Assembly (NCBI GenBank): GCA_002778195.1
Contig: PCDI01000003.1
Span: 2,253,913 to 2,317,912 of the forward strand
Reading direction: 5' to 3'
Source of the DNA: Raffaelea ambrosiae
Taxonomy: Eukaryota > Ascomycota > Sordariomycetes > Ophiostomatales > Ophiostomataceae
DNA length: 64,000 nt
The position numbers and the translations under genes are program-made. The notes below the pieces were generated by a model that ran no database searches, was not told where the DNA came from, and saw only the letters and a list, made by a program, of their open reading frames with translations. Shown here in pieces: positions 1-11,114 of this stretch (the stretch's first letter is position 1; the number at the start of each line of letters is the position of its first letter).

Positions 1-939
1 CACTCTAAACTACTAAAGTATAAACTCCGAAACGAAGAAGCTTACGAAGGCTTTTATAAAGTAATATAAAATAAAGATTTACATCGATACTATTAAGTGT
101 ATTACTTAAAGTGAGTAAAAAAGAATAATATATTTATATTAAAAAACGAGTGTAAAAAATACGACTATTAAAAACGAAAAAACAACGTCGTATAACATTG
201 TAAAACGTATAAAGAGCGAACGATCGTTATAGCTTAACACCTCCTTTTAACCGAACAAATAAAGGAACTCGCTTATACCATAAAGTAAAAAGAAGAAGTA
301 CTTTACTACGTTAAACAACGTATAACACTAACATTAAATAATAACATTACGACTTTTTTTATTTTCGAAGTAACGTTTATATAAATAGCGTTAAAATACT
401 AATAAAAAAGTATACTCGTAGTAAAGGAAGGAAACGACCCTTAAGTCGACGTTTAACACTTAAAACACGAGGAAGTTATATAAGTTTCGTACGTTACCAA
501 CTAATACCAAACCCACTTTAAAGAAAAAATAACTTAAAGAGTTTACTCAAAACGCTATTAAAAACGACTAATCGAAGCCCCGTTTTAAGACGACGAACTA
601 AAACATTAGCAAGTCGTATAAACCAAACTAAACGAATTCTACGTAGTATTAAAACTAAAAGAAGAATATTTAATAGCTTATATAAAGAAACTAAACGATT
701 GGATTTATTACTCGGACTCGGAGTGCCGCATTTACGTATAAGTTAAAATCCTCGACTAGTATAAAAGCTTATAATAAGACTTTTAAGATAAAGCCGATTA
801 ACGACGAAAAAACGGTATAAATCGCTGTTAAAAGAATTATAAGCGATTTAAAAACGAAGGTTTTTAATAAAAGCTAGTAGAGAAGATAACGCTTTAAAGC
901 CATACATCGAAGTATAAATCGTTTATAATAAGACGTTAG

Positions 940-2900
940 TTATAGTAATGATAGATTACGGCGCTTAAAAAAACTATATATTTTTCACATTTGTTAACAA
1001 ACACCAAACACTATAAAAAACTAAGAAAAGACCTTACTAACTTAACACTTTTAAAAGAAACATCGTATCTTATAACGAAGGAGTGGTTAATAAAAAGACC
1101 GATTATTTTTTAACCTTGGTTTAAAAACGACTCGAAAACCTCTCATTCAACATTATAAGATTAACATCGTATAAGATTATATTAAGATTGCCTTAGTTAC
1201 GAAAGAATAATCCCCGAATCGATTAAACTATTAGTTAAATCTATTAAAATAATGCTTAACTAGTAGGAGGAACGGTTAAAGACGAGGAACAAGAACTAGC
1301 CTTTAAAAACAGCTTATAAAAACTAAGCGTTTAAGCAGACGCCATTATACTCTTAAAAAGAAAGGTAAGGTAAAAGGGCTTCGAGAAATCTTTAGTAATA
1401 AAAAAGGATTTAACCATTACGTGAGTATGGTACTCCGTAAGTAAATTAAGATAAAAACGGACGTTAGTAAAAACAACGAAAGTTAGCGTATCGTAGGTTT
1501 TTAAATAATATTAAAAATTCGGTAAGGTGTTTTAAAAAACACTCAACACCGGCTTATCGAAACACGAACCCTAAGACTACGAAATACCTCTAAAAGAAAG
1601 AAAACAGCTTAAATTCCACCGAATCTACGAACTAAACGAGACATAGCTTAAAGTACTTAAAAAATACCTCGACGAAAACTTAAAAAAGGGTTATATTAAA
1701 CTATTCAACTCGTTAATAAAATACCCGATTTTATTCGTTTTAAAGAAAAACGAAAAATTACGATTATTATTAATTATAAATAACTAAACGACATTACTAT
1801 TAAAGACCGCTACTTACTATCACTTATTAAAAAGCTACGAAACAGACTTTAAAAAGTATAATAGTTTACGATACTCGACCTATGAGGGGCTTATAACTTA
1901 ATTTAAATAAAAAACAAAGAAGAATGAAAAACGGCTTTTAAAACGCGATATAAACACTACGAATATACGATTATACCCTTCGACTTAACGAATACACTTG
2001 TATCGTTTTAAAATATAATAAACAACGTGNTAANAGAGTANTTAAATATNACGATNATNNTATACTTAAACGACATCTTTATCTTTTTTAAAGACTTAAA
2101 AAGCTACGAAAAGTACGTATTAAACGTTTTAAAAAAGTTATAAAACGCCGAACTCTTAGTAGAATTAAAAAAAAGTTACTTTTATTAAAAAAAGGTTAAT
2201 TACCTAGGTTATATAATAAAGCTCGAATGTATACGAATGTAAAAAGAAAAGATTTAAGCTATTAAAAAATAGTTAAAACCTATTAACGTTATAAAAGTTA
2301 AGGGATTTTTAAGATTCGTAAACTTTTATTAGTAGTTTATTCATTATTACGAAGAAATCGTACAACCCTTAATAAACTTAACGAAGAAAGACTAAAAATT
2401 CGAATGAATAATAAAAGAATAAAAAGCATTTAAAAAACTTAAAAAAAGAGTTTTTAAAGACTTAATACTATACGAAGCGAACCTAACAAAGGAATACGAA
2501 GTAGAAACAAACGCTTCCAACTACGCTATCGAAGGACAGTTAAAATAACGAGATAAATAAAAAAAGCTACACTTTATCGCTTTCTTTTTATATAAATTAA
2601 ACGAACTAAGACTTAATTACTTTATTTACGACAAAGAACTTATAACGATTATTTACGCGTTTTAAAAGTGGTAACACTACTTAATCGAAGTATAATAATA
2701 AGTAAAAGTCTTTACCGATTATAAAAACCTAGCGCAGTTTATAATAACCAAAGTGTTAAATAAACGATAAACTCGATAAGCGGAATTTTTATCGTAATTC
2801 GATTTCCGAATCGCTTATTATAAAAGAACGGAAAACGAGAGAGTTAACGCGTTTAATAAACGTATAAACTATTAATAAGAAGTATTATAAAAAGCGACGA
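940..2900 (+). pseudogene. Degenerate protease, reverse transcriptase and RNase H of the chromovirus
   Basis: A D-x-G-A protease-like motif lies near 951-965. RT blocks can be read between about 1,680 and 2,270: a YPILFV/KK-like block near 1,720, LNDITIKDRY near 1,790, FTILDL.GAYNL at 1,865, and the active-site box near 2,062-2,095, which now reads YLND instead of YLDD, so a catalytic Asp is lost. RNase H-like sequence follows (ETNASNYAIEGQL near 2,505, then FTDYKNLAQF near 2,712). A one-base frameshift lies near 1,780 and stops occur throughout. Domain identity is clear from motif order. No function can remain. Confidence 0.85.
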
Positions 2901-3059
2901 TACTCTTATAATAAAACTAATAAAAAGACTTAATAATATACCGATAACTATTAATAATATATAAAACTAATATAAACTTTAATTAAAAGGAAGAGCTAAG
3001 AAAACAGTAATAAAAAATGACGGAAAAAGAAAAAAAAGAATTTCCAATTATAAAAGCAT

Positions 3060-4365
3060 AATATAACTATTATAACAAAATCTACGTACTTTAAGAAAAT
3101 TAAGAAGACCTCATCAAAGACATTCACGAAGCACGAGCTTATAAACACTAAGGAATTAAAGCTATTATAAAACAAATTTAGAGGAACTACGACTTTTTTG
3201 AAATTAAGAAAATCGTCCTTAAAGTTATCGGAAACTGTAATGTATATAAAAAAAACAAAATAAAACGTTATAAACCATATAAACTATTAAAACTATTATA
3301 AATTTTTATTAAATTATAAGAATTCATTAGTTTAAACCTTATTATAAAGCTATTAAAATCGAAGGAGCTTTTTATAAAAACCACTTATGATAACATTTTT
3401 ATTATCGTTTATAAACTTACGAAATACGCTTATTTCATACTATATAAAGAAGTAAGTAATATAAATAAACTAGTATATACATTTTTAAAAACTATTCTAA
3501 CTAACCACGAGTTACTAAAAGAAATTATATTAAATAAAAATAAGCTTTTTAAATCTAAATTCTAACAATCAATTATAAAATAGTTAAAAATAAAATGTAA
3601 GATGTTTATAACATTTCACTTATAAACAGACGGATAGACGGAAAGAATTAATTAAATTATCGAGTAATACTTACGAAGTTATATAAACTATTTATAAAAC
3701 GATTAAGTACGATTGCTACCACTAGTATAATTCGCTTATAATAGCGTAAACACGGGAACGATTAAAATATTTTCGTTTTACGCTAACTATAAATTCCATT
3801 TAAAAGCGTATCGATAACTAGTATTAAAAGAAAGTTAAATATAAACAACTTTATAGTATAAAGAAAATATTATAAAAACGTAAGAAACACTTTAAAAGAA
3901 CTTTAAAAAAATATAAGAAACTATAATACGATAAGCTAATAAAAAAAGAGTTAAAAAACTAACTCTAACGAAGGAAGGAGTTATATACTTACTTTATAAA
4001 AACATTAAAACTAAAAAACTAAACGATAAATTAGATTATAAAAAGCTTAACTCATTTAAAATTAAAATAAAAATTAAAATAAAATTATAAACTCGAGCTA
4101 TTAAAAGGAATAAAAATTCACTCGGTTTTTTATATTTTATTCTTAAAACCAACACTTAAAAACATTTTAATCGAAATAAATATAAAACTTAATAACGACG
4201 AAACGAAATACGAAGTAGAAAAAATCGTTAAATATAAAAGAAAAGAGAAATAAGTTCGTTACTTTATTAAATAAAAAAACTACCCCGATTTAAAAAATAT
4301 ATAAAAACCCGTTATAAACTTAACGAATGTTTAATAAAAGTTAAAAGATTATTAAAAGCGGAGTT
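3060..4365 (+). pseudogene. Degenerate integrase with C-terminal chromodomain
   Basis: Integrase features in order are an H-H-C-(Y) remnant of the zinc-binding domain at about 3,120-3,250 (the last Cys reads as Tyr), a core block YKLTKYAYFI near 3,412, a second catalytic position changed from Asp to Asn near 3,535, and TDG.TERIN near 3,628 containing the catalytic Glu. The block FAYNSVNTGT and a YANYKFH-like end follow near 3,730-3,800. A chromodomain reads from 4,209 (YEVEKIV) through RYFIK and KNYPDLKN to KPVINLTN near 4,330. Stops interrupt all parts. In this class the chromodomain is thought to steer integration into heterochromatin. Confidence 0.85.
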
Positions 4366-5120
4366 AACGAAGGAACGACGAACTTATATAATAAAGGACT
4401 TACTTTACGAAAAAATTCGTCGTAAAAATATTTACACTTTTTAATATTACACCCTAATTAATTACATTTATAATATCGAAAAACTAAACTAATTAAACGG
4501 TTTTAAACTCTTTAACGGCCGCGCGATTTACCTTAACACGAGCCGCTTTTTAACGCTCGCGCTCTTTAATAACATTCAATTCGTTTAGTGTTTAAAGCTT
4601 ACGAGCAGCTATGTTTTTAACGTGCGATATCGCTTTTTTACGTTGCGTTTATAAGTAAAACAATCGGGTTAAGCGCTCGTTTAACCGCTTTTAAATAACG
4701 ACAAACTCTGCTTTAGTAATAAAAAGGTTTTAAACAACACGCTCTTTAACACCCTCGAAACGCCGGCTCTTAACAATCAAGCGACCCACTAACGAGAAAG
4801 GTTAGTAAAAGGAAAAGAGCAGCGAAAAGAAAAGACGTATAAAAAGAAATTAACTCCTTTAAGCCATTATAAAAACGCTTACGACGAACGTAAGCGGAAT
4901 AGCGGGAACTGCTCTTAAACATCCGGTAAAAAAAACCCTTAAAAAAACAAAAAGAGTAAAGCGTTACGTTAAACCTTAATAGCTCGATCACGTTAGTAAG
5001 ATCGTCGCGTTAACGCGCTTTTTAAAACTTCGTAACACGAAAAAACATAATAAAAGAACTTACGAAAGAAGGAAGTAAGACTAAGTTTTTTAAAATAAAA
5101 ACAATAAAGAAAGAGAATAA

Positions 5121-5603
5121 TGTTATAACCCGAACCATAGCCTTCGCAGATGAAAATATAAAAGAACGATTAAACTAAAAGAGAGGAACTTAAAGCGAGC
5201 AACTACGGTAGAAAAAAGGGGATTAAAGGTTACGTGATTGGATTACTAAGGATCACCGTGGAGCAGGTGATTTAGGGTGAACCACGGTGATTTAAGGCCA
5301 CGGATTATTAAAGATTACTAAAGAGTAAGTGATTTAGAGTGAGCTACGGTGATTTAAGACTTAGATAAAAAAGTAAGCTCGCTTCTTCGAGAAAATAGAT
5401 AGGAAGAGTTAGACTCTTTAGTAGTTAATCTAAGTATTTAAAACAACCCCGAATAGCTTTAACAGCTTTCGAACACTCGCTCGTACGCACGAAGAAATAA
5501 GACCGCTTTAGTATTATGAACTCTAAGCTTTGACTATCCTGTTAATATAAACTCTTACGCAGGTTTATTACTTGAGAACCTAGTGTTCGTTATATTTATA
5601 ATA
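5121..5603 (+). repeat. Probable 3' LTR of the chromovirus
   Basis: A purine tract (about 5,102-5,120) is immediately followed by TGTTAT, the usual polypurine-tract and LTR-start arrangement. The right boundary is placed near 5,603 after a TTATAATA that could be a RIP-altered ...ACA end; this edge is uncertain. Inside lie two related copies of a block (5,241-5,296 and 5,313-5,358), each with GATTACTAA at one end and CGGTGATTTAAG at the other. No 5' LTR is in the window to confirm the boundaries. Confidence 0.5.
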
Positions 5604-6477
5604 GTCTTCGATATTTATTCGCGTTTTATTATATAAGTTTTTTTAGTTTTTTAAACGTTTTTTTATTATTAATACTTACTTTAATTACTTTAAATTGTAA
5701 AGTTTGTTATTTAATTTGAAAAAGCTTTATTTTAATATCGCAAAGTTATTTTATAAACATTAACCGCTTTTTTATTTATTTAGGCTCGTAATAAACTCGA
5801 GTTAAAGCGAGTTTATCGTCTTTAAAAAAGCTTTATATTAATATAATTATAAACAACGTTTTATTCTTAAGTTAATCGCTTACTTTAACCGCTTTTTTAA
5901 TATTAAAAAATATAATCGTTATTAATAAAAGTTTTTCGTTGATAATTATTATTATCGTTTACTTTCGTTTTTACTATTTTATATTTAATGTTATTTTTTA
6001 ATCGTTTAAATAATTATAAATAAATTATTTAAAGGTATTAAAGTAGTATTTATATTCAAATAAAGAATTATAAAGAATAAAGGTATTTTATTAATAAAGA
6101 TAAAATTTTATAAATTATATATATTTAAAAAAAAACTCTTTATATATTAAAGCTTTTTTAAAAGGGTTATACGCGGCGTCTTCGGTCTATATACGATGTT
6201 TTAATTTTGCTTTATATTTAAAATGTTTACACGCCCGCTTTATAACGTATTACGCTTTGAGCGTTAAGCTATTAGACGAAGTAGTTATTGCTTTTTACGG
6301 TTTTAAAACGTAACGATTGATTCGTTTATAGCTTTTTAATTGGTTTATTCGTAGCTTTTTAACGAGTAGTAAGCTATCGTTAATATTGCGAACTTACGCG
6401 GCATTTTATAACGATAAGTTGTTTACGATAATAGGTTAACTATTAATAGAAAAAGCGAAAGCAGAGGTAGGGACGAG
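5604..6477. other. AT-rich RIP-like DNA without recognisable gene
   Basis: The stretch has the same TpA-rich, CpA-poor composition as the retrotransposon. No long open frame and no recognisable protein motif were found on either strand. It may be remnants of further mobile elements. Confidence 0.6.
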
Positions 6478-6629
6478 CTCCGCGCCACACCCAGGGGGCC
6501 GTGCGTGCGCTCCGTGGCGCACCTCGCTTCGGACTTACGCTGACTGCGCAGTCACGTGCCCCGCTGGGAGGTGGCACGTGCTTGGGCTGCTCGCAAAGCA
6601 CGCATCCGAGCAGGCTCGCGATGCCCTTA
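6478..6629. repeat. GC-rich repeat, copy 1, apparently not RIP-mutated
   Basis: This is an island of high GC inside AT-rich DNA. It shares GCGCCACA, GGCCGTGCGTG, GTGGCGCA and a closing GATG-CCTTACACTT with the sequence at 8,520-8,738. It retains CpA and TpG dinucleotides. No reading frame is convincing. The right edge abuts the inverted-repeat element at 6,630. Confidence 0.6.
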
Positions 6630-7153
6630 CACTTTTAAACCCCTTCTAACGAAGGTGCTCACTATTTAAATACACTCACTAGTTAAATATATAAAGAGTA
6701 TAAAATCACCCTTTCGCAAATTTATATAGTAAAATATAAAAGTATGTTTTTATATATTATTTAAATAACTTTATAAAAAAATCGTAGAATAATAAAATAA
6801 ATATTATTAAAACGCTTATACTTTTTACGTTATATAAGTGATAAATTTCAATTTAAACCCCCATTTTTATATAACTATTAATTAAATTAAAAAAATATTA
6901 ATTATTTTATTTTTAATATACTAAATTAAACAGGATTAATAAAAATAAAACTCTTATTAATTATTATTAAAAAAACTAATTATATTAGTTATATTTTTTT
7001 TTAAGATTTTTCTTTATAAAGTTATTAAAGTATTATAAAAGAATATAGTTATATACTTTTATTATATAAATTTGCGGAGAGAGTGACTTTGTGCATTTCA
7101 CTAGTGAGTGCATTTAAATAGCGAGTACCTTCGTTAGAAGGGGTTTAAAAGTG
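6630..7153. mobile_element. 524-bp element with about 150-bp terminal inverted repeats (MITE-like)
   Basis: The left arm (6,630 to about 6,783) begins CACTTTTAAACCCC. The right arm (about 7,003-7,153) ends GGGGTTTAAAAGTG. The reverse complement of the right arm matches the left arm through the first 60 or so bases with only transitions, then with small gaps to about 150 bases. The roughly 220-bp centre is extremely AT-rich and holds no transposase. No obvious target-site duplication was seen. The structure fits a non-autonomous DNA transposon, but a long RIP-altered hairpin of another origin is possible. Confidence 0.65.
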
Positions 7154-8451
7154 AGTCGCCCCTTCGGGGCGGCGGTCTTTTGACTCGAAAACAAGTGGGG
7201 CTTTAGCACGAGTAATATAATTACTCGCGATTATAGTAATTAACGATTATTTAAGTAAATTATAATTAAGTTAATTACTTTAATTAATATATATATATTT
7301 TTAATTTAATGAAAGCATTTTTTAATATCATTTATTATTTAAAAAAAACCAGTCGTAGTAGTAATAATAACGCGCCTTTACACTTTTTTTAAAAAAAAAA
7401 TTTAAATACTTTAACCCTCGTTTAATTATCTTTTAAAGACGACGATTAAACTCTCTCTTTTATTTATGGAAACGAAGAAACCGCGTATACCTTTTATAAA
7501 AAAATTTAATGCGCTCTTTCTCTCGCTTTAAACGTTCTCGCTTTTTAAAAAAGGCTTTATATTACGAAATTTAATAATTTAACGGTTAAAAATATACATA
7601 TAAAATAAAATAAGCTTTTTAGTTGATAATAAAAATAAAGTATTATAAAAAGCTTTATAATATTAATATCGTTAAACCCCGATTAATCTGTTTATATAAC
7701 TTTAAAACATAAGAAGATATAATAAAAGCACCTATAAAAGAAAATAAACCCGAGTTCTTTAAAGATAAAAACTTAAAAATAAGGAATAATATTATAAATA
7801 TTAATTAAATAGCCCCCGCGTTACGTATATAAAATAAACGATAAAAAACGGTGAAACAACCCATTAAAAATAACTCGAGGGTTATAAAAACTCTTATACA
7901 ACCGTTTACTCGGGTTATTATAAATATAAATCTCGTAAGCCGGGATTTTTATAAAGTGAGTTTAACGAGACGAGCTTACGTACTTAATAAGATATGGTGA
8001 TTTAATAAGTAAATAAAAGAGCGCGTTTACTTTTTTAAGCTTAAAATAAGAAACACCAACTGTTTAATAATTAATCTGAATATTTATTCAAATACTTAAC
8101 ATAACTTATAACTTAAACGTATTATATAATAATAGTTAAATTTTAACCTTTATTGATATATAAACTTTAAATCGTACTCTTGGTTATTTAATAAAATATA
8201 TATATTAATTTATTTTATATTAAAAAAATTATATTAAAGATTTTAAAAAATATAGTATTATATAACTTATAGAGTGTTAATATGATATCGCGTTAAAATG
8301 CTAGTCGGGTTTTAACCAATATTAACTTAACTATATTACTTATTATTGAAGTAGTACTTATAATTAAATATAAAAATATAAAAAGTAAAAGTATCTTATT
8401 AATAAAAAGAAGATCTCGTAAATTATACAACTAAATCTTTATCTCCTTCCT
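7154..8451. other. AT-rich RIP-like DNA after a short GC hairpin
   Basis: The first 50 bases are GC-rich and include a perfect short hairpin, CGCCCC-TTC-GGGGCG, at about 7,157-7,171. The remainder is AT-rich with scarce CpA/TpG. No open frames or protein motifs were recognised. Confidence 0.6.
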
Positions 8452-8519
8452 TTAAAAGGGGGTTCCTTTAAAAGGGTGTAAAAAGCCTCGAGTATATCGA
8501 AGCTCCCAAAAAGGGTCTA

Positions 8520-8738
8520 TGCGCGGTGTGCCCCAAGCCCGCGTAAAACGAACGCCCTGCCTCTGCGCCACATTTGAGCCGGCCCGTGCGCGTCCCCTAT
8601 GGCATACGGCGCACCGCCTTGGCTGCACCTTTGTGCGCCACATCAAGTGGCCCGTGCGTGTGCCTTGTGGCGCATCACGCCCCGGGCGCCGAGCTGGCAG
8701 GCGAGGCAACTGTCACTTCTTGTGATGTCCTTACACTT
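8520..8738. repeat. GC-rich repeat, copy 2, with internal duplication
   Basis: Two diverged units of about 65 bp follow one another. Each starts TGYGCCACAT and contains GGCCCGTGCG followed by a TGGCNNA-type motif. The segment ends GATGTCCTTACACTT, as copy 1 does at 6,619-6,634. Overlapping frames of 60-93 codons on both strands look like products of GC-rich sequence, not genes. The segment marks the change from AT-rich to normal composition. Confidence 0.6.
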
Positions 8739-10645
8739 GTCTCCCGATATAGGACAGGACGGACGGCCGTTGCGTTTCTGACCTCTTTACTATTAACTTC
8801 TAACTACCTCGTTCGATTTGCTTACCGCTATCTGTTCTGTGTCTGTTTAGCTTGAAGGAGGCATAGGGAGTTACCTGCAGTGCGTCCACGGGGATGAGCT
8901 AATCTGGGTTTTTGGTGGTGCTACGTATAGTAAAGATCCAAGGGCAAGAGTTGTGCCACACTAGATGCAGCGGTGACGATGCTGGCACTAGCTAGTACCA
9001 GAAAAGGATGCGGTGTGCTTTAGGTAACCATACTGCAGGGTAGGAGCATCTTTTTAGTACCCAGGGGGGGGCACCCTGGATGCTGTGTATGGTGGCTACC
9101 TTGTGCGGTATTGGTGATTTTATGTAGAAGTGTTGATGTTTGCCAGGGAATGATCGGGAAAGCTTGACCGGTGGCCATTTGCTGCAATGGGCCACTGTCC
9201 ACTGTTTTCATGGTCTGGGGGGCGATGGATTATCTATGACCGGGCGAGGGTGTGCTATTACACGTCCTGCGTTTGGTGGCCTGGCCGGTATTGGTCATGA
9301 CCAGGCATAGCTTCTGTGTAGTCATGCATATCGGGGGGCTTCGTCAGGAGGTGCAGGTAGCTACAGCTCGAGCACAGTGGAGCTCAATTTCACCCTTTGG
9401 TTTCCAGTGACATTCTGCGTTGGCTGTTCTGGGCTGACGCTGCCAGTTGGTGCGATAGTGCGGCTGGTGTGCCCGAAACATGTGTGCAGATGTTTTATTT
9501 CACATGGAACTATGCTGTGTTTATTGGTGTTAGTATGAGGATGGGCTACCCTTCTTGTTTTCTGGATTGTTGGGTGAAGACTTATGGCCATGCAGTACCA
9601 GAATGAAGTTAGTGGAAATCAGAAACAAGGCACCGAAACAGAAAAGAATATCGTAATATTCGCAGAAGCACAGAAAAAGAGAACCAAGCGCCAAATTACC
9701 ATCACGGAACATGAAAAAACACAAATACATCGTCAAAAAAAGCCCACGGGGTTGTTGCGGCCAGAGACGCCCAGAGGCAAGGATGCAATATTTCGTGATG
9801 ACATGCTGATAATGGGTTGCGATCTATTACAGCAACTACCGGAATAACTACAAGCCACCAAATACAAAAAACAACAACCATAAGACAAGTGCATGGCAAA
9901 GACACCAGCCGACTTCCAAGTAGGAAGCAGCGCAGTTCCGGAAACCGAGGCCAAACAACGCAGCGAACAACCACGCAAAGCGAGGTTGAGTCAACACAGA
10001 TACAAGATTGCGAGTTCCAAGAGTCGCTCCAAGACCCATGGTCACGGGACTCACTCTAGCTGCTCACAGCCAAAACGTCGAACGAACAAAAGTTTCAAGC
10101 ATACAGAGCAAAAGACAACAGTGGTTGACATTGGATACCGGAGGTCGACACGGATGCCAGGGAGACTTGCTGAGCACACAATTATCACCAGGCGTGGATA
10201 GGACATCGCATTGCGATGATGCCCAACTTATGACATAAGCAACCAGCGCAACACACCCGCAAAGAAACGAAGACATAATAGACAGGATAAACAGCTGTCA
10301 CAGGACGCGACGGACAAGCAAACAAAACACCTGCAACGTAGCAAACACGGCAGCAACGCGGCACAGCGCAAGGCAGAGAAAACAAGCCACGGCCGAACAG
10401 GACGCCAAACGAGACAGCACGCGACACATCACACGACACAGCACAGAAGACGATAATCGCAAGTAAGCCCCAGGCTCTGGGGAGAATCAATTACGTTGTC
10501 CACGTGGAAACACCAGAATGCCCGTATGTTACAAAATACCCCAAAGCAAAAGAAACAATTCCCATAATCATCGTCACAACCCGAAACCGACCGAACCGCC
10601 TCCCAGCTGAAAGGACCGTGATAAAAGCGTAAATCATCAAGATGT
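8739..10645. other. Intergenic region with strand-skewed composition
   Basis: The many overlapping short frames here are unrecognised and mutually inconsistent. From about 9,590 to 10,480 the + strand is strongly T-poor (A/C/G-rich), so the minus strand is T-rich; this lies downstream of H4. A perfect 12-bp palindrome, TGGTCATGACCA, lies at 9,292-9,303. No gene can be supported. Confidence 0.5.

Positions 10646-11114
<469 letters not shown>

Larger units (their letters stand above)
1..5603 (+). mobile_element. RIP-degraded Ty3/gypsy chromovirus, left end outside window
   Basis: Conceptual translation of the + strand, reading through stops, recovers the order protease-like, reverse transcriptase, RNase H, integrase, chromodomain. 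This is the Ty3/gypsy chromovirus arrangement. Every domain carries many TAA/TAG/TGA codons and some frameshifts, and no open frame of 60 codons occurs before about 4,770. CpA and TpG are scarce while TpA is abundant and CpG persists, which fits RIP (C to T at CpA on both strands). A purine-rich tract followed by TGT at 5,121 marks the probable start of the 3' LTR. The 5' LTR and most of gag lie outside the window or are unrecognisable. The element is dead. Seven N bases fall in the RT region (2,030-2,060). Confidence 0.88.

Noticed and set aside
8452..8855. Overlapping frames of 60-93 codons in the GC-rich repeat
   Set aside because: Open on both strands because of high GC. The repeat structure explains them better than a gene.
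9292..9303. Perfect 12-bp palindrome TGGTCATGACCA
   Set aside because: Short palindromes of this size are expected by chance in 64 kb, and there is no neighbouring gene to link it to.
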